Made by a program: the position numbers and the translations under genes. From the NCBI RefSeq assembly GCF_022179445.1, contig NZ_BPQU01000020.1, positions 1-64,000 of the forward strand: DNA of 64,000 nt, in the 5' to 3' direction. Shown here piece by piece: positions 1 to 7,879 of this stretch. The stretch comes from Methylobacterium mesophilicum (GTDB lineage: Bacteria; Pseudomonadota; Alphaproteobacteria; Rhizobiales; Beijerinckiaceae). The notes beneath the pieces are model-generated. The model saw nothing but the letters and a program-made list of their open reading frames with translations. It was not told the DNA's origin and did not search any database. The first letter of the stretch is position 1. Every line of letters begins with the position of its first letter.

Positions 1-1
1 G

Positions 2-55
2 CTCCCCTCTCCCGACCCGCTTCGCGGGCCACCCTCCCCCGCAGAGGGGGGAGGG
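2..55. repeat. Palindromic intergenic repeat, copy a
   Basis: A G+C-rich block with C-rich and G-rich ends, CTCCCCTCTCCCGACC at the left and GCAGAGGGGGGAGGGA at the right, around a small palindrome CCCGCTTCGCGGG. The same block recurs at 39420-39475, 39536-39595, 45571-45624 and 45679-45740, and in part near 30.7 kb. It lies directly upstream of the first gene. Dispersed repeats of this type are common in Methylobacterium; the function is unknown. Confidence 0.85.
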
Positions 56-118
56 AAACAGCGGCGCCGTCCGCCGCCCGCCCCCCTGCGCCCGGTCTCA
101 CCCCCGATCCGCCGCTTC

Positions 119-874
119 ATGGAGGCGTGGTTCGAGCGCTACCTGCATCGGCACTTCGACGCCCTGCGCCTGCCGCACTGGAGCGTACCGCCGTCCCAGG
201 ACCATGCCGGCCCGCTGGTGATCTACTGCAACCACCCCGCCTGGTGGGATGCGGCGGTGATCATCGTGCTGTCCGGCCGGCTCTTCCCGGGTCGCGAGAA
301 TCGGGCGCCGTTCGACGCCGCCATGCTGGCGCGCTACCGGGTGTTCGAGCGGATCGGCGCCTTCGGGGTCGACCTCGACAGCGCCCGGGGCGCCGCACAG
401 TTCCTGGCCGCCGCGCGGTCGATCCTGACGCGATCGGGCACGGCCCTCTGGATCACCGCGCAAGGGCGCTTCGTCGACACCCGCGTCCGGCCCCTCGGCC
501 TGCGCCCCGGTGTGGCCCGGCTGGCCGAGATCGCCCCCGACGCGCTGTTCGTGCCGCTCGCCCTCGAATACGCGTTCTGGGACGAGCGCGGGGCCGAGGC
601 CTTCGCGGCCTTCGGGCCGGGGATCTCGGGCGCGGCGTTGGCGGCCCTGTCGCGGACGGATCGGCTCGCCCGCCTGGAGGCCGACCTGACCGCGACCCTC
701 GATCGACTCAGCAGCGACGTGATCAGCCGCGAGCCGGATCGCTTCCGGGCCTTGGTCGCCGGCCGCAAGGGCGTCGGCGGCGTCTACGATCTCTGGCGGC
801 GCCTCGCCGCGCGGCTGGCCGGGCGCCGCTTCGATCCGGCCCACCGGGCCGGCGATGGGCAGCCCGGGCGATGA
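119..874 (+). CDS. PlsC-like 1-acylglycerol acyltransferase family protein
   Basis: A 251-residue protein of the lysophospholipid acyltransferase family. The HX4D catalytic motif is visible as NHPAWWD near residues 38-44, followed by a hydrophobic strand. The glycine-rich substrate motif is present in altered form, AQGRF instead of the usual PEGTR. The stop codon overlaps the start of the next gene (ATGA), so the two are translationally coupled. Paired with a family 2 glycosyltransferase, the likely role is acylation of a sugar on a glycosylated lipid, plausibly a carotenoid. That substrate is inferred from the pairing and not shown by the sequence. Confidence 0.82.
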   Translation: MEAWFERYLHRHFDALRLPHWSVPPSQDHAGPLVIYCNHPAWWDAAVIIVLSGRLFPGRENRAPFDAAMLARYRVFERIGAFGVDLDSARGAAQFLAAARSILTRSGTALWITAQGRFVDTRVRPLGLRPGVARLAEIAPDALFVPLALEYAFWDERGAEAFAAFGPGISGAALAALSRTDRLARLEADLTATLDRLSSDVISREPDRFRALVAGRKGVGGVYDLWRRLAARLAGRRFDPAHRAGDGQPGR

Positions 875-2007
875 CCGACCCGATCCTCACGGCGCTGGCC
901 TTCCTCTGTCTGTTCGCGGCCGCCCTGCCGGCGGTCCTGACCGCGGTGAACCTCTGCGCCCTCCGCCGGCCCGCCCCGGTGGCCGACCCCGACCTGGTCT
1001 CGATCCTGATCCCGGCACGCAACGAGGCAGGCAACATCGCCGGGACCGTGCGGGCCGCCCTCGCCAGCACCGCCGTACCCATCGAGGTGATCGTCGGCGA
1101 CGACCATTCCACGGACGGGACCGCAGAGATCGTGCGCGGCCTTGGCGACGCACGCCTGCGCGTCGTCCCGGTGCCGCCGCTGCCCGAGGGCTGGACCGGC
1201 AAGAACCACGCCTGCGCCCATATCGCCGGGCTCGCCGACGGCCGCCACCTCCTGTTCATCGACGCGGATGTCCGCCTGGAGCCCGAGGCCGCCGCGTCGC
1301 TCGTCGCCCAGGCGCGACGTGCCGGCGCGGCACTGGTCAGCGGCGTTCCCCGGCAGCGCACAGAGACGCTCGGCGAGATGCTCACCGTGCCGATGATCGA
1401 TTTCCTGCTCATCGGCTTCCTGCCGGTGCCGCTGATGCGCCGCCGCCCGGATCCCGCCCTGGGCGCGGCCTGCGGGCAGCTCATCCTGTTCGAGCGCGCG
1501 GCCTATGCGGCGATCGGCGGCCACGGCGCGATCCGCGGTTTCCTGCATGACGGCGTGCGGCTGCCCCGGCTCCTGCGCGCGGCCGGCTACCGCACCGACC
1601 TCGTGGCCGGCGCCGGGCTGGCGACCTGCCGGATGTATCGAGGCTTCGGGGAGGCCTGGGCCGGGTTTTCCAAGAACGCGCATGAGGGCATGGCCACGCC
1701 CCGCGCCCTGCCGATCTGGACCGTACTCCTCGGCTGCGGCCAGATCCTGCCGCCGCTTCTCGTGCTGGCCGGGCTGCTCGGCCTGATCCCACCGCTGGCC
1801 CTGACGGCGTCCGCCGCGGCCTGTGCGCTGTCGCTCGTGACCCGGGCGGCGATCACCCTGGCGGTGCGGGCACCGCTGGCGACGATCCCGCTGCACCCGG
1901 CGGCCGTGCTGGTGGCGCTGGCGATCCAGTGGAACGTGCTGCTGCGGGGCGGCCGCGCCGGCGCGGCCACCTGGAAGGGCCGCACCTACCCGGTCAGCGG
2001 CGCCTGA
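871..2007 (+). CDS. Membrane-anchored family 2 glycosyltransferase
   Basis: A 378-residue GT2 enzyme. A transmembrane segment spans about residues 3-27, then a GT-A catalytic domain begins with VSILIPARNEAGNI. It carries the nucleotide-binding DDHSTDGT stretch and a DAD metal-binding motif in FIDADVRL. Two or three hydrophobic segments close the protein. The architecture matches carotenoid glycosyltransferases of the CrtQ/CruC type, and the coupled upstream acyltransferase fits glycosyl-acyl carotenoid synthesis. The start at the ATGA overlap is preferred; longer versions of this frame simply run through the acyltransferase gene. The family call is firm and the carotenoid substrate is an inference. 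Confidence 0.85.
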   Translation: MTDPILTALAFLCLFAAALPAVLTAVNLCALRRPAPVADPDLVSILIPARNEAGNIAGTVRAALASTAVPIEVIVGDDHSTDGTAEIVRGLGDARLRVVPVPPLPEGWTGKNHACAHIAGLADGRHLLFIDADVRLEPEAAASLVAQARRAGAALVSGVPRQRTETLGEMLTVPMIDFLLIGFLPVPLMRRRPDPALGAACGQLILFERAAYAAIGGHGAIRGFLHDGVRLPRLLRAAGYRTDLVAGAGLATCRMYRGFGEAWAGFSKNAHEGMATPRALPIWTVLLGCGQILPPLLVLAGLLGLIPPLALTASAAACALSLVTRAAITLAVRAPLATIPLHPAAVLVALAIQWNVLLRGGRAGAATWKGRTYPVSGA

Positions 2008-2076
2008 ACGTTCTTCCGATGGTCCGGCGGAGCGGGTCCGCCGGATGGCTGATGTCAGGTCAGGCAAGCCAGACGA

Positions 2077-2685
2077 TCACCGCGCGGTCGGCTGACACGG
2101 CTCGACCGAGCGCTTCCCCGTCCGGGGCTTCAGCGACACGATCAGCTGGACGTTCGGCACGTCGCCGACCTGGCGGGTGAGGTGTCCGACATGCCCCTCC
2201 GGTCCCTGCGGGGTGGATCCGGTATCGGCGTTGAACTCCACTTCACCCGGTCCCTGCTCCAGCACGGAGCCGTCCGTCGCCTCGACCGACCAGCGCCCCG
2301 ACAGGGTGATCACCCATTGCGGGCCGGGGGCGGTGTGCCAGGTGCCGACGTAGCCGACCGGCAGGATCGCGTACTTGACCGACGCAACCTCGCCCGGCGG
2401 GAAGCCGACATACTGAGGCGCGGCGGGCGGCGCGTAGCTCTTGAAGATGAAGTTCTTGAGGTCGCAATACTGGACGTGGCTCTGGCCCTTGGCGTCGGCG
2501 TAGAGGGTGCCGTAGCGGAGCGCGGGCGGATTGGCCGCCGTCAGCCCGGCCGGGCCCGACGGGGCCGCCTCGATGGTCATCAGCGGCTCGCTCGGCTTGC
2601 CGCCAGCCGCCAGCACGGCCGTCCCGCCCGCACCGGAAGCCAGCAGCACCATCGCGATGCGGCCGGCGGTCTTGAATGCCTTCAT
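2077..2685 (-). CDS. Secreted cupin-like protein
   Basis: A 202-residue protein with an N-terminal signal peptide (MKAFKTAGRIAMVLLASG followed by small residues). The mature part is rich in beta strands and contains a cupin-like core around GTWHTAPGPQWVITLSGRW and the later EFNADTG and HVGHLT segments. The ATG at 2685 was chosen because the signal peptide starts there; a longer in-frame version adds 31 residues without a clear ribosome site. No cofactor or substrate can be named. It stands alone, convergent with the glycosyltransferase. Confidence 0.7.
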   Translation of the reverse strand: MKAFKTAGRIAMVLLASGAGGTAVLAAGGKPSEPLMTIEAAPSGPAGLTAANPPALRYGTLYADAKGQSHVQYCDLKNFIFKSYAPPAAPQYVGFPPGEVASVKYAILPVGYVGTWHTAPGPQWVITLSGRWSVEATDGSVLEQGPGEVEFNADTGSTPQGPEGHVGHLTRQVGDVPNVQLIVSLKPRTGKRSVEPCQPTAR

Positions 2686-3006
2686 GGTCTCGACGTCCCG
2701 AGTTCGCGGCGCCGAAGCCGACGCCGTAGGCCCTATAGCCTCGCGGTCGACCGAGTCATAATTTTTGTTATGTATCACTAAATAAAATTGCCAATTAAAC
2801 TTCCAGATCTCCCGCTTTTCAACAGTCGTATTCCGATCTGATTCGCCTCATATCGGGGCCTCCGCACGAACTTACCAAGTCAAGTCTTCGACCCGTACCC
2901 GGGCAGACGCTTCGACCGCCCAGCGAATCCGCCCACAGGCGGCTGGTGCCGGTTCGCGCGGCCTGACAGGATCGGGGGCTGCGCCACTGCGCCGTCAGGA
3001 TCGATC
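2686..3006. other. Intergenic region, no gene seen
   Basis: A 321-base divergent spacer between the secreted cupin-like gene and the hexapeptide-repeat gene. The part from about 2755 to 2860 is clearly richer in A+T than its surroundings and probably holds both promoters. No open frame, repeat or strong hairpin was recognised. Confidence 0.5.
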
Positions 3007-3624
3007 ATGGCTGAGGACGTCCCGGACCTGCACGCGCTGATCGCGCGCTACCCCGCCTCCTGGCTGGGCGCGCTCGGTTTGGCGCCCTGGGAGATCACGG
3101 CCCAGGCGGCGGCACTGGTCGCCGAGCGCATCGCCGGCCTCGACGGGGCGTGCCGGGTCGGGGACGGCATCGCGATCCACGCGCAGGCTGTTGTCGAGGC
3201 CGGTGCCATCGTGAAGCCACCCGCGATCATCGGGCCGGGCTGCCTCGTGGCGGCCGGCGCCTATCTGCGCGGGGGCTGCTGGCTGGAGGCGGACTGCACC
3301 GTCGGCCCCGGCGCGGAGCTGAAATCCGCCTTCCTGTTCGCCGGGGCGGCCGTCGCACATTTCAACTTCGTCGGCGACAGTATCCTGGGCGCGAACGTGA
3401 ACCTGGAGGCCGGCGCGATCATCGCGAATCACCGCAACGAGGCGCCGGACCGGCCGATCGCGCTCCGGCTGGCTGGCCGGCGCGTCGAGACCGGAACCCG
3501 AAAGTTCGGGGCGCTGGTCGGCGACGGCGCCCGGATCGGCGCCAACGCCGTGATCGCCCCGGGGGCCGTGATCGACCGGAACGCCGTGGTGCCGCGCCTC
3601 GCTTTGATCGACCAGGGTGGCTGA
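3007..3624 (+). CDS. Left-handed beta-helix (hexapeptide repeat) acyltransferase-like protein
   Basis: A 205-residue protein whose central and C-terminal parts are built from hexapeptide repeats, for example AIVKPPAIIGPGCLVAAGAYL and, near the end, GARIGANAVIAPGAVI. This periodicity forms a left-handed beta helix, as in sugar acetyltransferases and the C-termini of sugar-nucleotide transferases. There is no N-terminal nucleotidyltransferase domain, so it is the helix alone with a short helical start. The substrate cannot be read from the sequence and the neighbours are unrelated. The ATG follows GATC and no strong ribosome site decides the start. Confidence 0.75.
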   Translation: MAEDVPDLHALIARYPASWLGALGLAPWEITAQAAALVAERIAGLDGACRVGDGIAIHAQAVVEAGAIVKPPAIIGPGCLVAAGAYLRGGCWLEADCTVGPGAELKSAFLFAGAAVAHFNFVGDSILGANVNLEAGAIIANHRNEAPDRPIALRLAGRRVETGTRKFGALVGDGARIGANAVIAPGAVIDRNAVVPRLALIDQGG

Positions 3625-3630
3625 GGCGCC

Positions 3631-4065
3631 TCAGTTCCAGGTGTGCAGCACCGTCCGCCAACCATCCTTCTGCCGTTCGAGGACGTTCACCCAGTTACCC
3701 TCGAACTTCTTCTTGGGGCCGCCTTCCACCGGACCGGTCATCTCCCAGCGCCCCGAGACGATGAGCAGGTTGTCCTTCGCGACCGCGTTCTTCACCGTCG
3801 TCTTGTGGTCGTCCCAGCCCTTCGCCTTCAGGCCGGAGAAGAATTTCGGAATGCCGTCGCGGGTCTGGGTCGCGCCCTTCGTCACCACGAGGGCGTCGGG
3901 CGCGTAGAGCTTGCCCAGCGTCTCCATGTCGTCGCGGTTGTAGGCCTCATCCCACTTGGTCGCCGCACTCTGGGCGTCGGCCTCCAACGCCTCCGCCAGG
4001 CACAAGCCGGGCAGGATTGCGGCGGCGGCGAAAACCAGGGCCGGCAGAACGTGATTGCGGGGCAT
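3631..4065 (-). CDS. Secreted SnoaL/DUF4440-type protein
   Basis: A 144-residue protein with a signal peptide (MPRNHVLPALVFAAAAILPG, then LCLAEA). The mature domain is a small alpha+beta cone of the NTF2/SnoaL type: an early helix with WDEAYNRDDMETL, then YAPDALVV, DGIPKFF and the final strand WRTVLHTWN. Such proteins are often annotated as SgcJ/EcaC-like. The start at 4065 is supported by a Shine-Dalgarno GGGAGGA just upstream. It is followed downstream by a convergent gene and shares its strand with the lipocalin-like gene 33 bases upstream, possibly as a two-gene unit. No catalytic role is evident. Confidence 0.78.
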   Translation of the reverse strand: MPRNHVLPALVFAAAAILPGLCLAEALEADAQSAATKWDEAYNRDDMETLGKLYAPDALVVTKGATQTRDGIPKFFSGLKAKGWDDHKTTVKNAVAKDNLLIVSGRWEMTGPVEGGPKKKFEGNWVNVLERQKDGWRTVLHTWN

Positions 4066-4097
4066 GATGTCCTCCCAAGACAGCCGCGAACAGGAAA

Positions 4098-4589
4098 TCA
4101 GGGATATTTCTCCCAGATCAGCGTGATGACGCTCAGCTTCCCGTCGACATTGAACTTGAACGGCGTGGTCGTGTAGACCAGTTGTCGTCCACTCTGCTCG
4201 ACGTGCCGAACCTGCGAGGTCCCCGTCCAGGCCTCGTTCCAAGACGTGTCGATGCTATGGGTGACGCGGTCGGCATCGAACCGGTACGTCCCCGCATAGG
4301 CGAAGAACGTCCTGTGCAGGTGGATCCGGTCCGCATCGGACATGGCGTCGTTGGCCGCGGGCCTGTTGCGCCCTTCGAAGGCGCAGACGACCATCATCCG
4401 TCCGTCGCGGCCGTAGGTGATCCAGCCGTTCGGCTTCGGGCCGCCATAGGCGTCCACGACTTCTCCGGTCTCGACGATCTTGCGCGTGGCGGTGACGAGC
4501 CGCCAGGTCCCGACCACCGCGTCGGCGTCCAGGGCATGCGCCTCCGGCAGGCCGAAGCCGATCGCAAGGATTGCAAACAATCCCCTCAT
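4098..4589 (-). CDS. Secreted lipocalin-like domain protein
   Basis: A 163-residue protein with a short signal peptide (MRGLFAILAIGFGLPEAHA) and a single lipocalin-like domain. The diagnostic pieces are VVGTWRLVTA near the mature N-terminus, PNGWITYGRDGRMMVV, FFAYAGTYRFD and RQLVYTTTPF. The family (PF13924-like) is widespread in proteobacteria and has no established ligand. It lies just upstream of the SnoaL-like gene on the same strand with a 32-base gap, which suggests co-transcription. Confidence 0.78.
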   Translation of the reverse strand: MRGLFAILAIGFGLPEAHALDADAVVGTWRLVTATRKIVETGEVVDAYGGPKPNGWITYGRDGRMMVVCAFEGRNRPAANDAMSDADRIHLHRTFFAYAGTYRFDADRVTHSIDTSWNEAWTGTSQVRHVEQSGRQLVYTTTPFKFNVDGKLSVITLIWEKYP

Positions 4590-4764
4590 CGCGAATCACC
4601 GCAAGTCGTGGAGGCGCATACGTCGCGCATCTCCCTACGAATGCAGCATTGAACGATTATGAAGTCAATTCTTTAAGCCGTAATATTGCAGACACCGAGC
4701 GCCAGCATTCAGCGAATGCCTCGATAAGCCACCGTCAGACCCGGTGCGGACGCAGCGGTCCAGC

Positions 4765-5097
4765 TTACTCTGCGCCATCGGCTCCGGTCTCGGACAGGAT
4801 CCAGGCGGCGGTGTCGGCATCGGCGCCGGCGATCGGCCAATGCAGGATGATCGGCGTCTCGTAGGGATGGCGCGCCTTCAAGGCGGCCGACAGGACATCG
4901 GCCAGACCCTCACGGCTCTTGAGGATCGCCGCGACCTCCTCCCCCCGTTCCACCGCACCCTTCCAGCTGTAGACCGACAGCATCCCGGGCAGGACGTTGA
5001 TGCAGGCGATGAGGCGCTCGCGGACCAGGGCCTCGCCGATATTCAGCGCGGAGGCGGCGTCGGGAAAGGTGGTGTAGACGAGGAGCGGACGCTCCAT
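4765..5097 (-). CDS. cutA: CutA divalent-cation tolerance protein
   Basis: A 110-residue protein of standard length for CutA, a trimeric ferredoxin-fold protein linked to copper and other divalent-metal tolerance. Recognisable stretches are LLVYTTFPD at the start, ERLIACINVLPG, SVYSWKG and KARHPYETP. The ATG at 5097 begins the conserved first strand; the longer frame adds 52 residues of low-quality sequence. It is divergent from nadK, with about 146 bases between the starts. Confidence 0.92.
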   Translation of the reverse strand: MERPLLVYTTFPDAASALNIGEALVRERLIACINVLPGMLSVYSWKGAVERGEEVAAILKSREGLADVLSAALKARHPYETPIILHWPIAGADADTAAWILSETGADGAE

Positions 5098-5243
5098 GCT
5101 ATGCCTCCAGGATCGCGCATGTGCCCGAGGAGTCAGACGCATGCGGGGCACCGACGTCAACCGGGCGGTTCGCTCATCAGACTGGAGTCGTGACGTGACC
5201 CCCGACGCGACCCCGACGCGCCTGCCCGGCATCGCCTGACGCC

Positions 5244-6011
5244 ATGCCGACATTCAAGAAGATCGCATTCGTGGCGAGCCCCACCGGGTATGCCCGAGAG
5301 GCCGCCGCCGCCCTGATGCGGCGCTACGATCACGTCTCTCCCGAGGAGGCGGATGTCGTGGTCGCGCTCGGCGGCGACGGGCTCATGCTGCAGGTGCTGC
5401 ACCGATTCATGGATCGGCCCAAACCGATCTACGGGATGAACCGCGGCACGGTCGGCTTCCTGATGAACGAGTTCCGGGATGACGACCTCTTGGAGCACTT
5501 GGAAGCCGCCCAGCGCAGCGTCATCCACCCGCTGGTGATGGACGTGACCGACACCGAGGGCCGCAGCCATCGGGCCCGGGCGATCAACGAGGTCTACCTG
5601 CTGCGCCAGACGCACCAGACGGCCAAGCTGAAGATCGCCGTGGACGGGCACGTGCGGCTGGACCTGCTGATCGCCGACGGGGTGCTGGTCGCAACGGCGG
5701 CCGGCTCGACCGCCTACAACCTTTCGGTCGGCGGCCCGATCCTGCCACTCGACGCGAAGCTGCTCGCGCTGACACCGATCTCGGCGTTCCGCCCCCGGCG
5801 CTGGCGCGGCGCGCTGCTGCCGGATTACGCGAAGATCCGGATCGACGTCCTCGACGCCCCCCACCGCCCGGTGGCCGCAGTCGCCGACCACACCGAGTTC
5901 CGGCGGGTCTGCACGGTGGAGACCTCGCTGGACCGCGCCACCGAGCTCGTGCTGCTGCACGATCCCGGGCACAGCCTCGACGAACGCATCCTGCGTGAGC
6001 AGTTCGGTTGA
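5244..6011 (+). CDS. nadK: NAD kinase
   Basis: A 255-residue NAD kinase, which phosphorylates NAD to NADP in the cytoplasm. The hallmark GGDG motif is at residues 43-46 (VVALGGDGLML). The second conserved block reads GSTAYNLSVGGPILP, and the NE of AINEVYLLR is also present. The length and lack of extra domains fit the short alphaproteobacterial type. The last codons overlap the following acetyltransferase gene (TTGA), so the two genes are probably translated in concert. Confidence 0.95.
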   Translation: MPTFKKIAFVASPTGYAREAAAALMRRYDHVSPEEADVVVALGGDGLMLQVLHRFMDRPKPIYGMNRGTVGFLMNEFRDDDLLEHLEAAQRSVIHPLVMDVTDTEGRSHRARAINEVYLLRQTHQTAKLKIAVDGHVRLDLLIADGVLVATAAGSTAYNLSVGGPILPLDAKLLALTPISAFRPRRWRGALLPDYAKIRIDVLDAPHRPVAAVADHTEFRRVCTVETSLDRATELVLLHDPGHSLDERILREQFG

Positions 6012-6496
6012 GCCTGGAGATCAGACCGGCGCGCGGCTCTGACCACGCGGCGATCGCCCGGATCATCGTGCCGACCATCCGGGCGGGCGAGACCTACGCG
6101 CTCGATCCTCGGCTTGGCGAGGTCGAGGCCGTCGCCTATTGGACCGGCGCGGATCGCGAGACTTTCGTCGCCGAGCGAAATGGGGCGGTACGCGGCACCT
6201 ATTACCTGCGCGCCAATCAGGCGGGCGGCGGGGCCCATGTCGCCAATTGCGGCTTCATGACCGACCCGGCTGCGGCCGGCCTCGGCATCGGCAGGGCCAT
6301 GGGCCTGCACGCCCTCGATCGGGCGCGCGAGCGCGGGTTCACGGCGATGCAGTTCAACTTCGTGATTTCGACCAACCTGCGGGCCGTGTCGCTGTGGCAG
6401 AGCCTCGGCTTCGAGCAGGTCGGCCGGCTCCCGGGCGCCTTCCGGCATCCGGGTCTCGGCTTGGTCGACGCCCTGGTCATGTTCAGGACGCTCTAA
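6008..6496 (+). CDS. GNAT-family N-acetyltransferase
   Basis: A 162-residue GCN5-related acetyltransferase. The acetyl-CoA binding motif appears as AAAGLGIGRAMG, and the C-terminal beta-bulge region as SLWQSLGFEQVGRLPGAF. The start is a TTG that overlaps the nadK stop as TTGA; no other start preserves the conserved first strand SLEIRPAR. The acceptor molecule is unknown, and the link with nadK is positional only. Confidence 0.85.
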   Translation: MSLEIRPARGSDHAAIARIIVPTIRAGETYALDPRLGEVEAVAYWTGADRETFVAERNGAVRGTYYLRANQAGGGAHVANCGFMTDPAAAGLGIGRAMGLHALDRARERGFTAMQFNFVISTNLRAVSLWQSLGFEQVGRLPGAFRHPGLGLVDALVMFRTL

Positions 6497-6511
6497 CAAG
6501 GCGCGAGCCGG

Positions 6512-6712
6512 TCAGAGTCGGTTGACGGCGACCAGTTCACTCTCGCGGATCGCGCGCTCACCGGCTTCCGTCCGGATCCGGTAGGAGCGCTCGCCGGTCT
6601 GATCCTCCGGCATCAGGCGCAGGATCTCGAAAACCTCGCCGCCGCCCTTGTCACCCGGAAGTCCGAGCTGCACCCGGCAGACGCGCTGGCCGATCTTGAA
6701 TTTGTGGGTCAT
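6512..6712 (-). CDS. Small hypothetical protein (66 aa)
   Basis: A 66-residue, mostly beta protein beginning MTHKFKIGQRVCRVQL and ending with SELVAVNRL. The pattern FKIGQRV followed later by YRIRTEAGERAIRESEL suggests a small barrel that could bind nucleic acid or protein, but no family was recognised. CAGGAG lies five to six bases before the ATG. Similar short genes occur in Rhizobiales as far as recalled. Confidence 0.7.
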   Translation of the reverse strand: MTHKFKIGQRVCRVQLGLPGDKGGGEVFEILRLMPEDQTGERSYRIRTEAGERAIRESELVAVNRL

Positions 6713-6733
6713 GCCAAGCTCCTGAGGCGGGGT

Positions 6734-6752
6734 CTCGAACGGGGCGTTCGAG
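6734..6752. repeat. Small perfect hairpin
   Basis: CTCGAACG and CGTTCGAG form an eight-base stem around GGG in the 133-base spacer between two minus-strand genes. It has no T-run on either side, so a terminator role is uncertain. It may affect read-through into the 66-residue gene. Confidence 0.4.
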
Positions 6753-6845
6753 GGTGGCCGACCGCATCGCGATCGGACCGGTCCCCAATGTCTTGATGCT
6801 CACGCGCCCGCGTGCCGGATCGGCAGCTGCTTCGGCGTTGAGACC

Positions 6846-7214
6846 TTACCGCTTCTTGGCCGCCTTGGCCTTGCGGGCAAGGTAGCGTGCATCGCGCTGG
6901 AGCTTCTGCTCGGCCTGGAGGGCCTTGGCACGCTCCTGGGCGGCGAGCTGCTCGGCAGCCTTGCGCTCGGCCTCGGCCTGACGCTCGGCCTCGGCCTGGG
7001 CGGCGGCACGCGCGAGGTCTGCCTCGCGCTGGGCGGCGCGCTCGGACGCGCGGGCCTCGCGGGCATCAACCACGGCGCGGCGCGCGGACTGGCGGGCGAG
7101 GACGGCCGGATCATCGGCAGTCGGGCGGGCCCGGAACCGGGCCAGCATCTCGGACCGCGCCTTGGCAGCGGCCTCCAGTCGATCGACGACGCCTTGCTTG
7201 TTCGGAAAGCTCAC
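6846..7214 (-). CDS. DUF6481-like coiled-coil protein
   Basis: A 122-residue, very Ala/Arg/Glu-rich protein expected to be one long coiled coil from about residue 35 to the end, finishing with a basic tail KAKAAKKR. It resembles the DUF6481 family of alphaproteobacteria. Two GTG codons six bases apart could start it. The second, at 7214, is preferred because AGGAG lies five bases before it, whereas the same AGGAG overlaps the first. The gene follows the cold-shock gene on the same strand, with a terminator between them. No function is established. Confidence 0.72.
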   Translation of the reverse strand: MSFPNKQGVVDRLEAAAKARSEMLARFRARPTADDPAVLARQSARRAVVDAREARASERAAQREADLARAAAQAEAERQAEAERKAAEQLAAQERAKALQAEQKLQRDARYLARKAKAAKKR

Positions 7215-7275
7215 AGACACTCCTGAGTTGGGCGCGGCGGGCCGCCGTCACCCCGGGATCGAATGCAGATACGAA

Positions 7276-7301
7276 GAAGCCGCTCCCTCGGGAGCGGCTT
7301 C
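7276..7301 (-). terminator. Terminator of the cold-shock gene
   Basis: GAAGCCGCTCCC pairs perfectly with GGGAGCGGCTTC around a two-base centre. On the minus strand the hairpin is followed by TTCGTAT. It sits 24 bases after the cold-shock stop and before the coiled-coil gene, so it separates the two transcripts. Confidence 0.75.
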
Positions 7302-7324
7302 AACACGGGCCGTCGGAGCGGCGA

Positions 7325-7534
7325 TCAGACCGTCTGAAGCTGGCCGGCGGACTCCTTGCCGCTGCGGCGGTCGGTTTCCAGCTCGTAGGAGACCTTCTGG
7401 CCTTCGTTCAGGCCACGCAGGCCGGCGCGCTCGACGGCCGAGACGTGAACGAACACGTCCTTGCCGCCGTCATCCGGCTGGATGAAGCCGTAGCCCTTGG
7501 TCTCGTTGAACCACTTGACGGTTCCGGTGCTCAT
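7325..7534 (-). CDS. Cold-shock domain protein
   Basis: A 69-residue CspA-family protein, a single OB-fold that binds single-stranded RNA and DNA. RNP1 is seen as KGYGFI and RNP2 as VFVHVS, following the usual TGTVKWFNE start. The ATG at 7534 has GAGGAA upstream. The paralogue class (cold-induced or constitutive) cannot be told from the protein alone. The 345-base upstream region leaves room for a long leader, as in regulated csp genes. Confidence 0.93.
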   Translation of the reverse strand: MSTGTVKWFNETKGYGFIQPDDGGKDVFVHVSAVERAGLRGLNEGQKVSYELETDRRSGKESAGQLQTV

Positions 7535-7879
7535 GGAATTCCTCGATCTTCGCAGGCGTAGTGAGAAATGGCATCCGCTCACAAAAGCAGATACCGGTAT
7601 CGACCGATAGCGATAGGAAAGTCAGAACCGCCCTGCGAAGGCGTAACGGTCCAAGATATCCGGACACGTGCCGATGCGGCTGAGATAGACCTTCACCCGC
7701 GCATTGGCAAGTCCGCCGAAATATGTCGGCGCGGATCAGGATCGACACGGCCGGCCTATTATCGGCCGACAGAGAACCGTGACGCGGCTGGACGTTGCAC
7801 GCCTGCAGGCCGATAGCGGCCCCTGTCGAAGTGCGGGCGTTCCGGGATCCGATTGCTTCGGACCGTCTCCGCAGGCTGA
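7535..7879. other. Intergenic region upstream of the cold-shock gene
   Basis: A 345-base stretch between the end of the beta-ketoacyl-synthase-like gene and the cold-shock gene, both on the minus strand. It must hold the csp promoter and leader. Open frames crossing it are short and look non-coding. This is where further genes of an acpXL-type cluster would be expected, and none is present. Confidence 0.5.
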
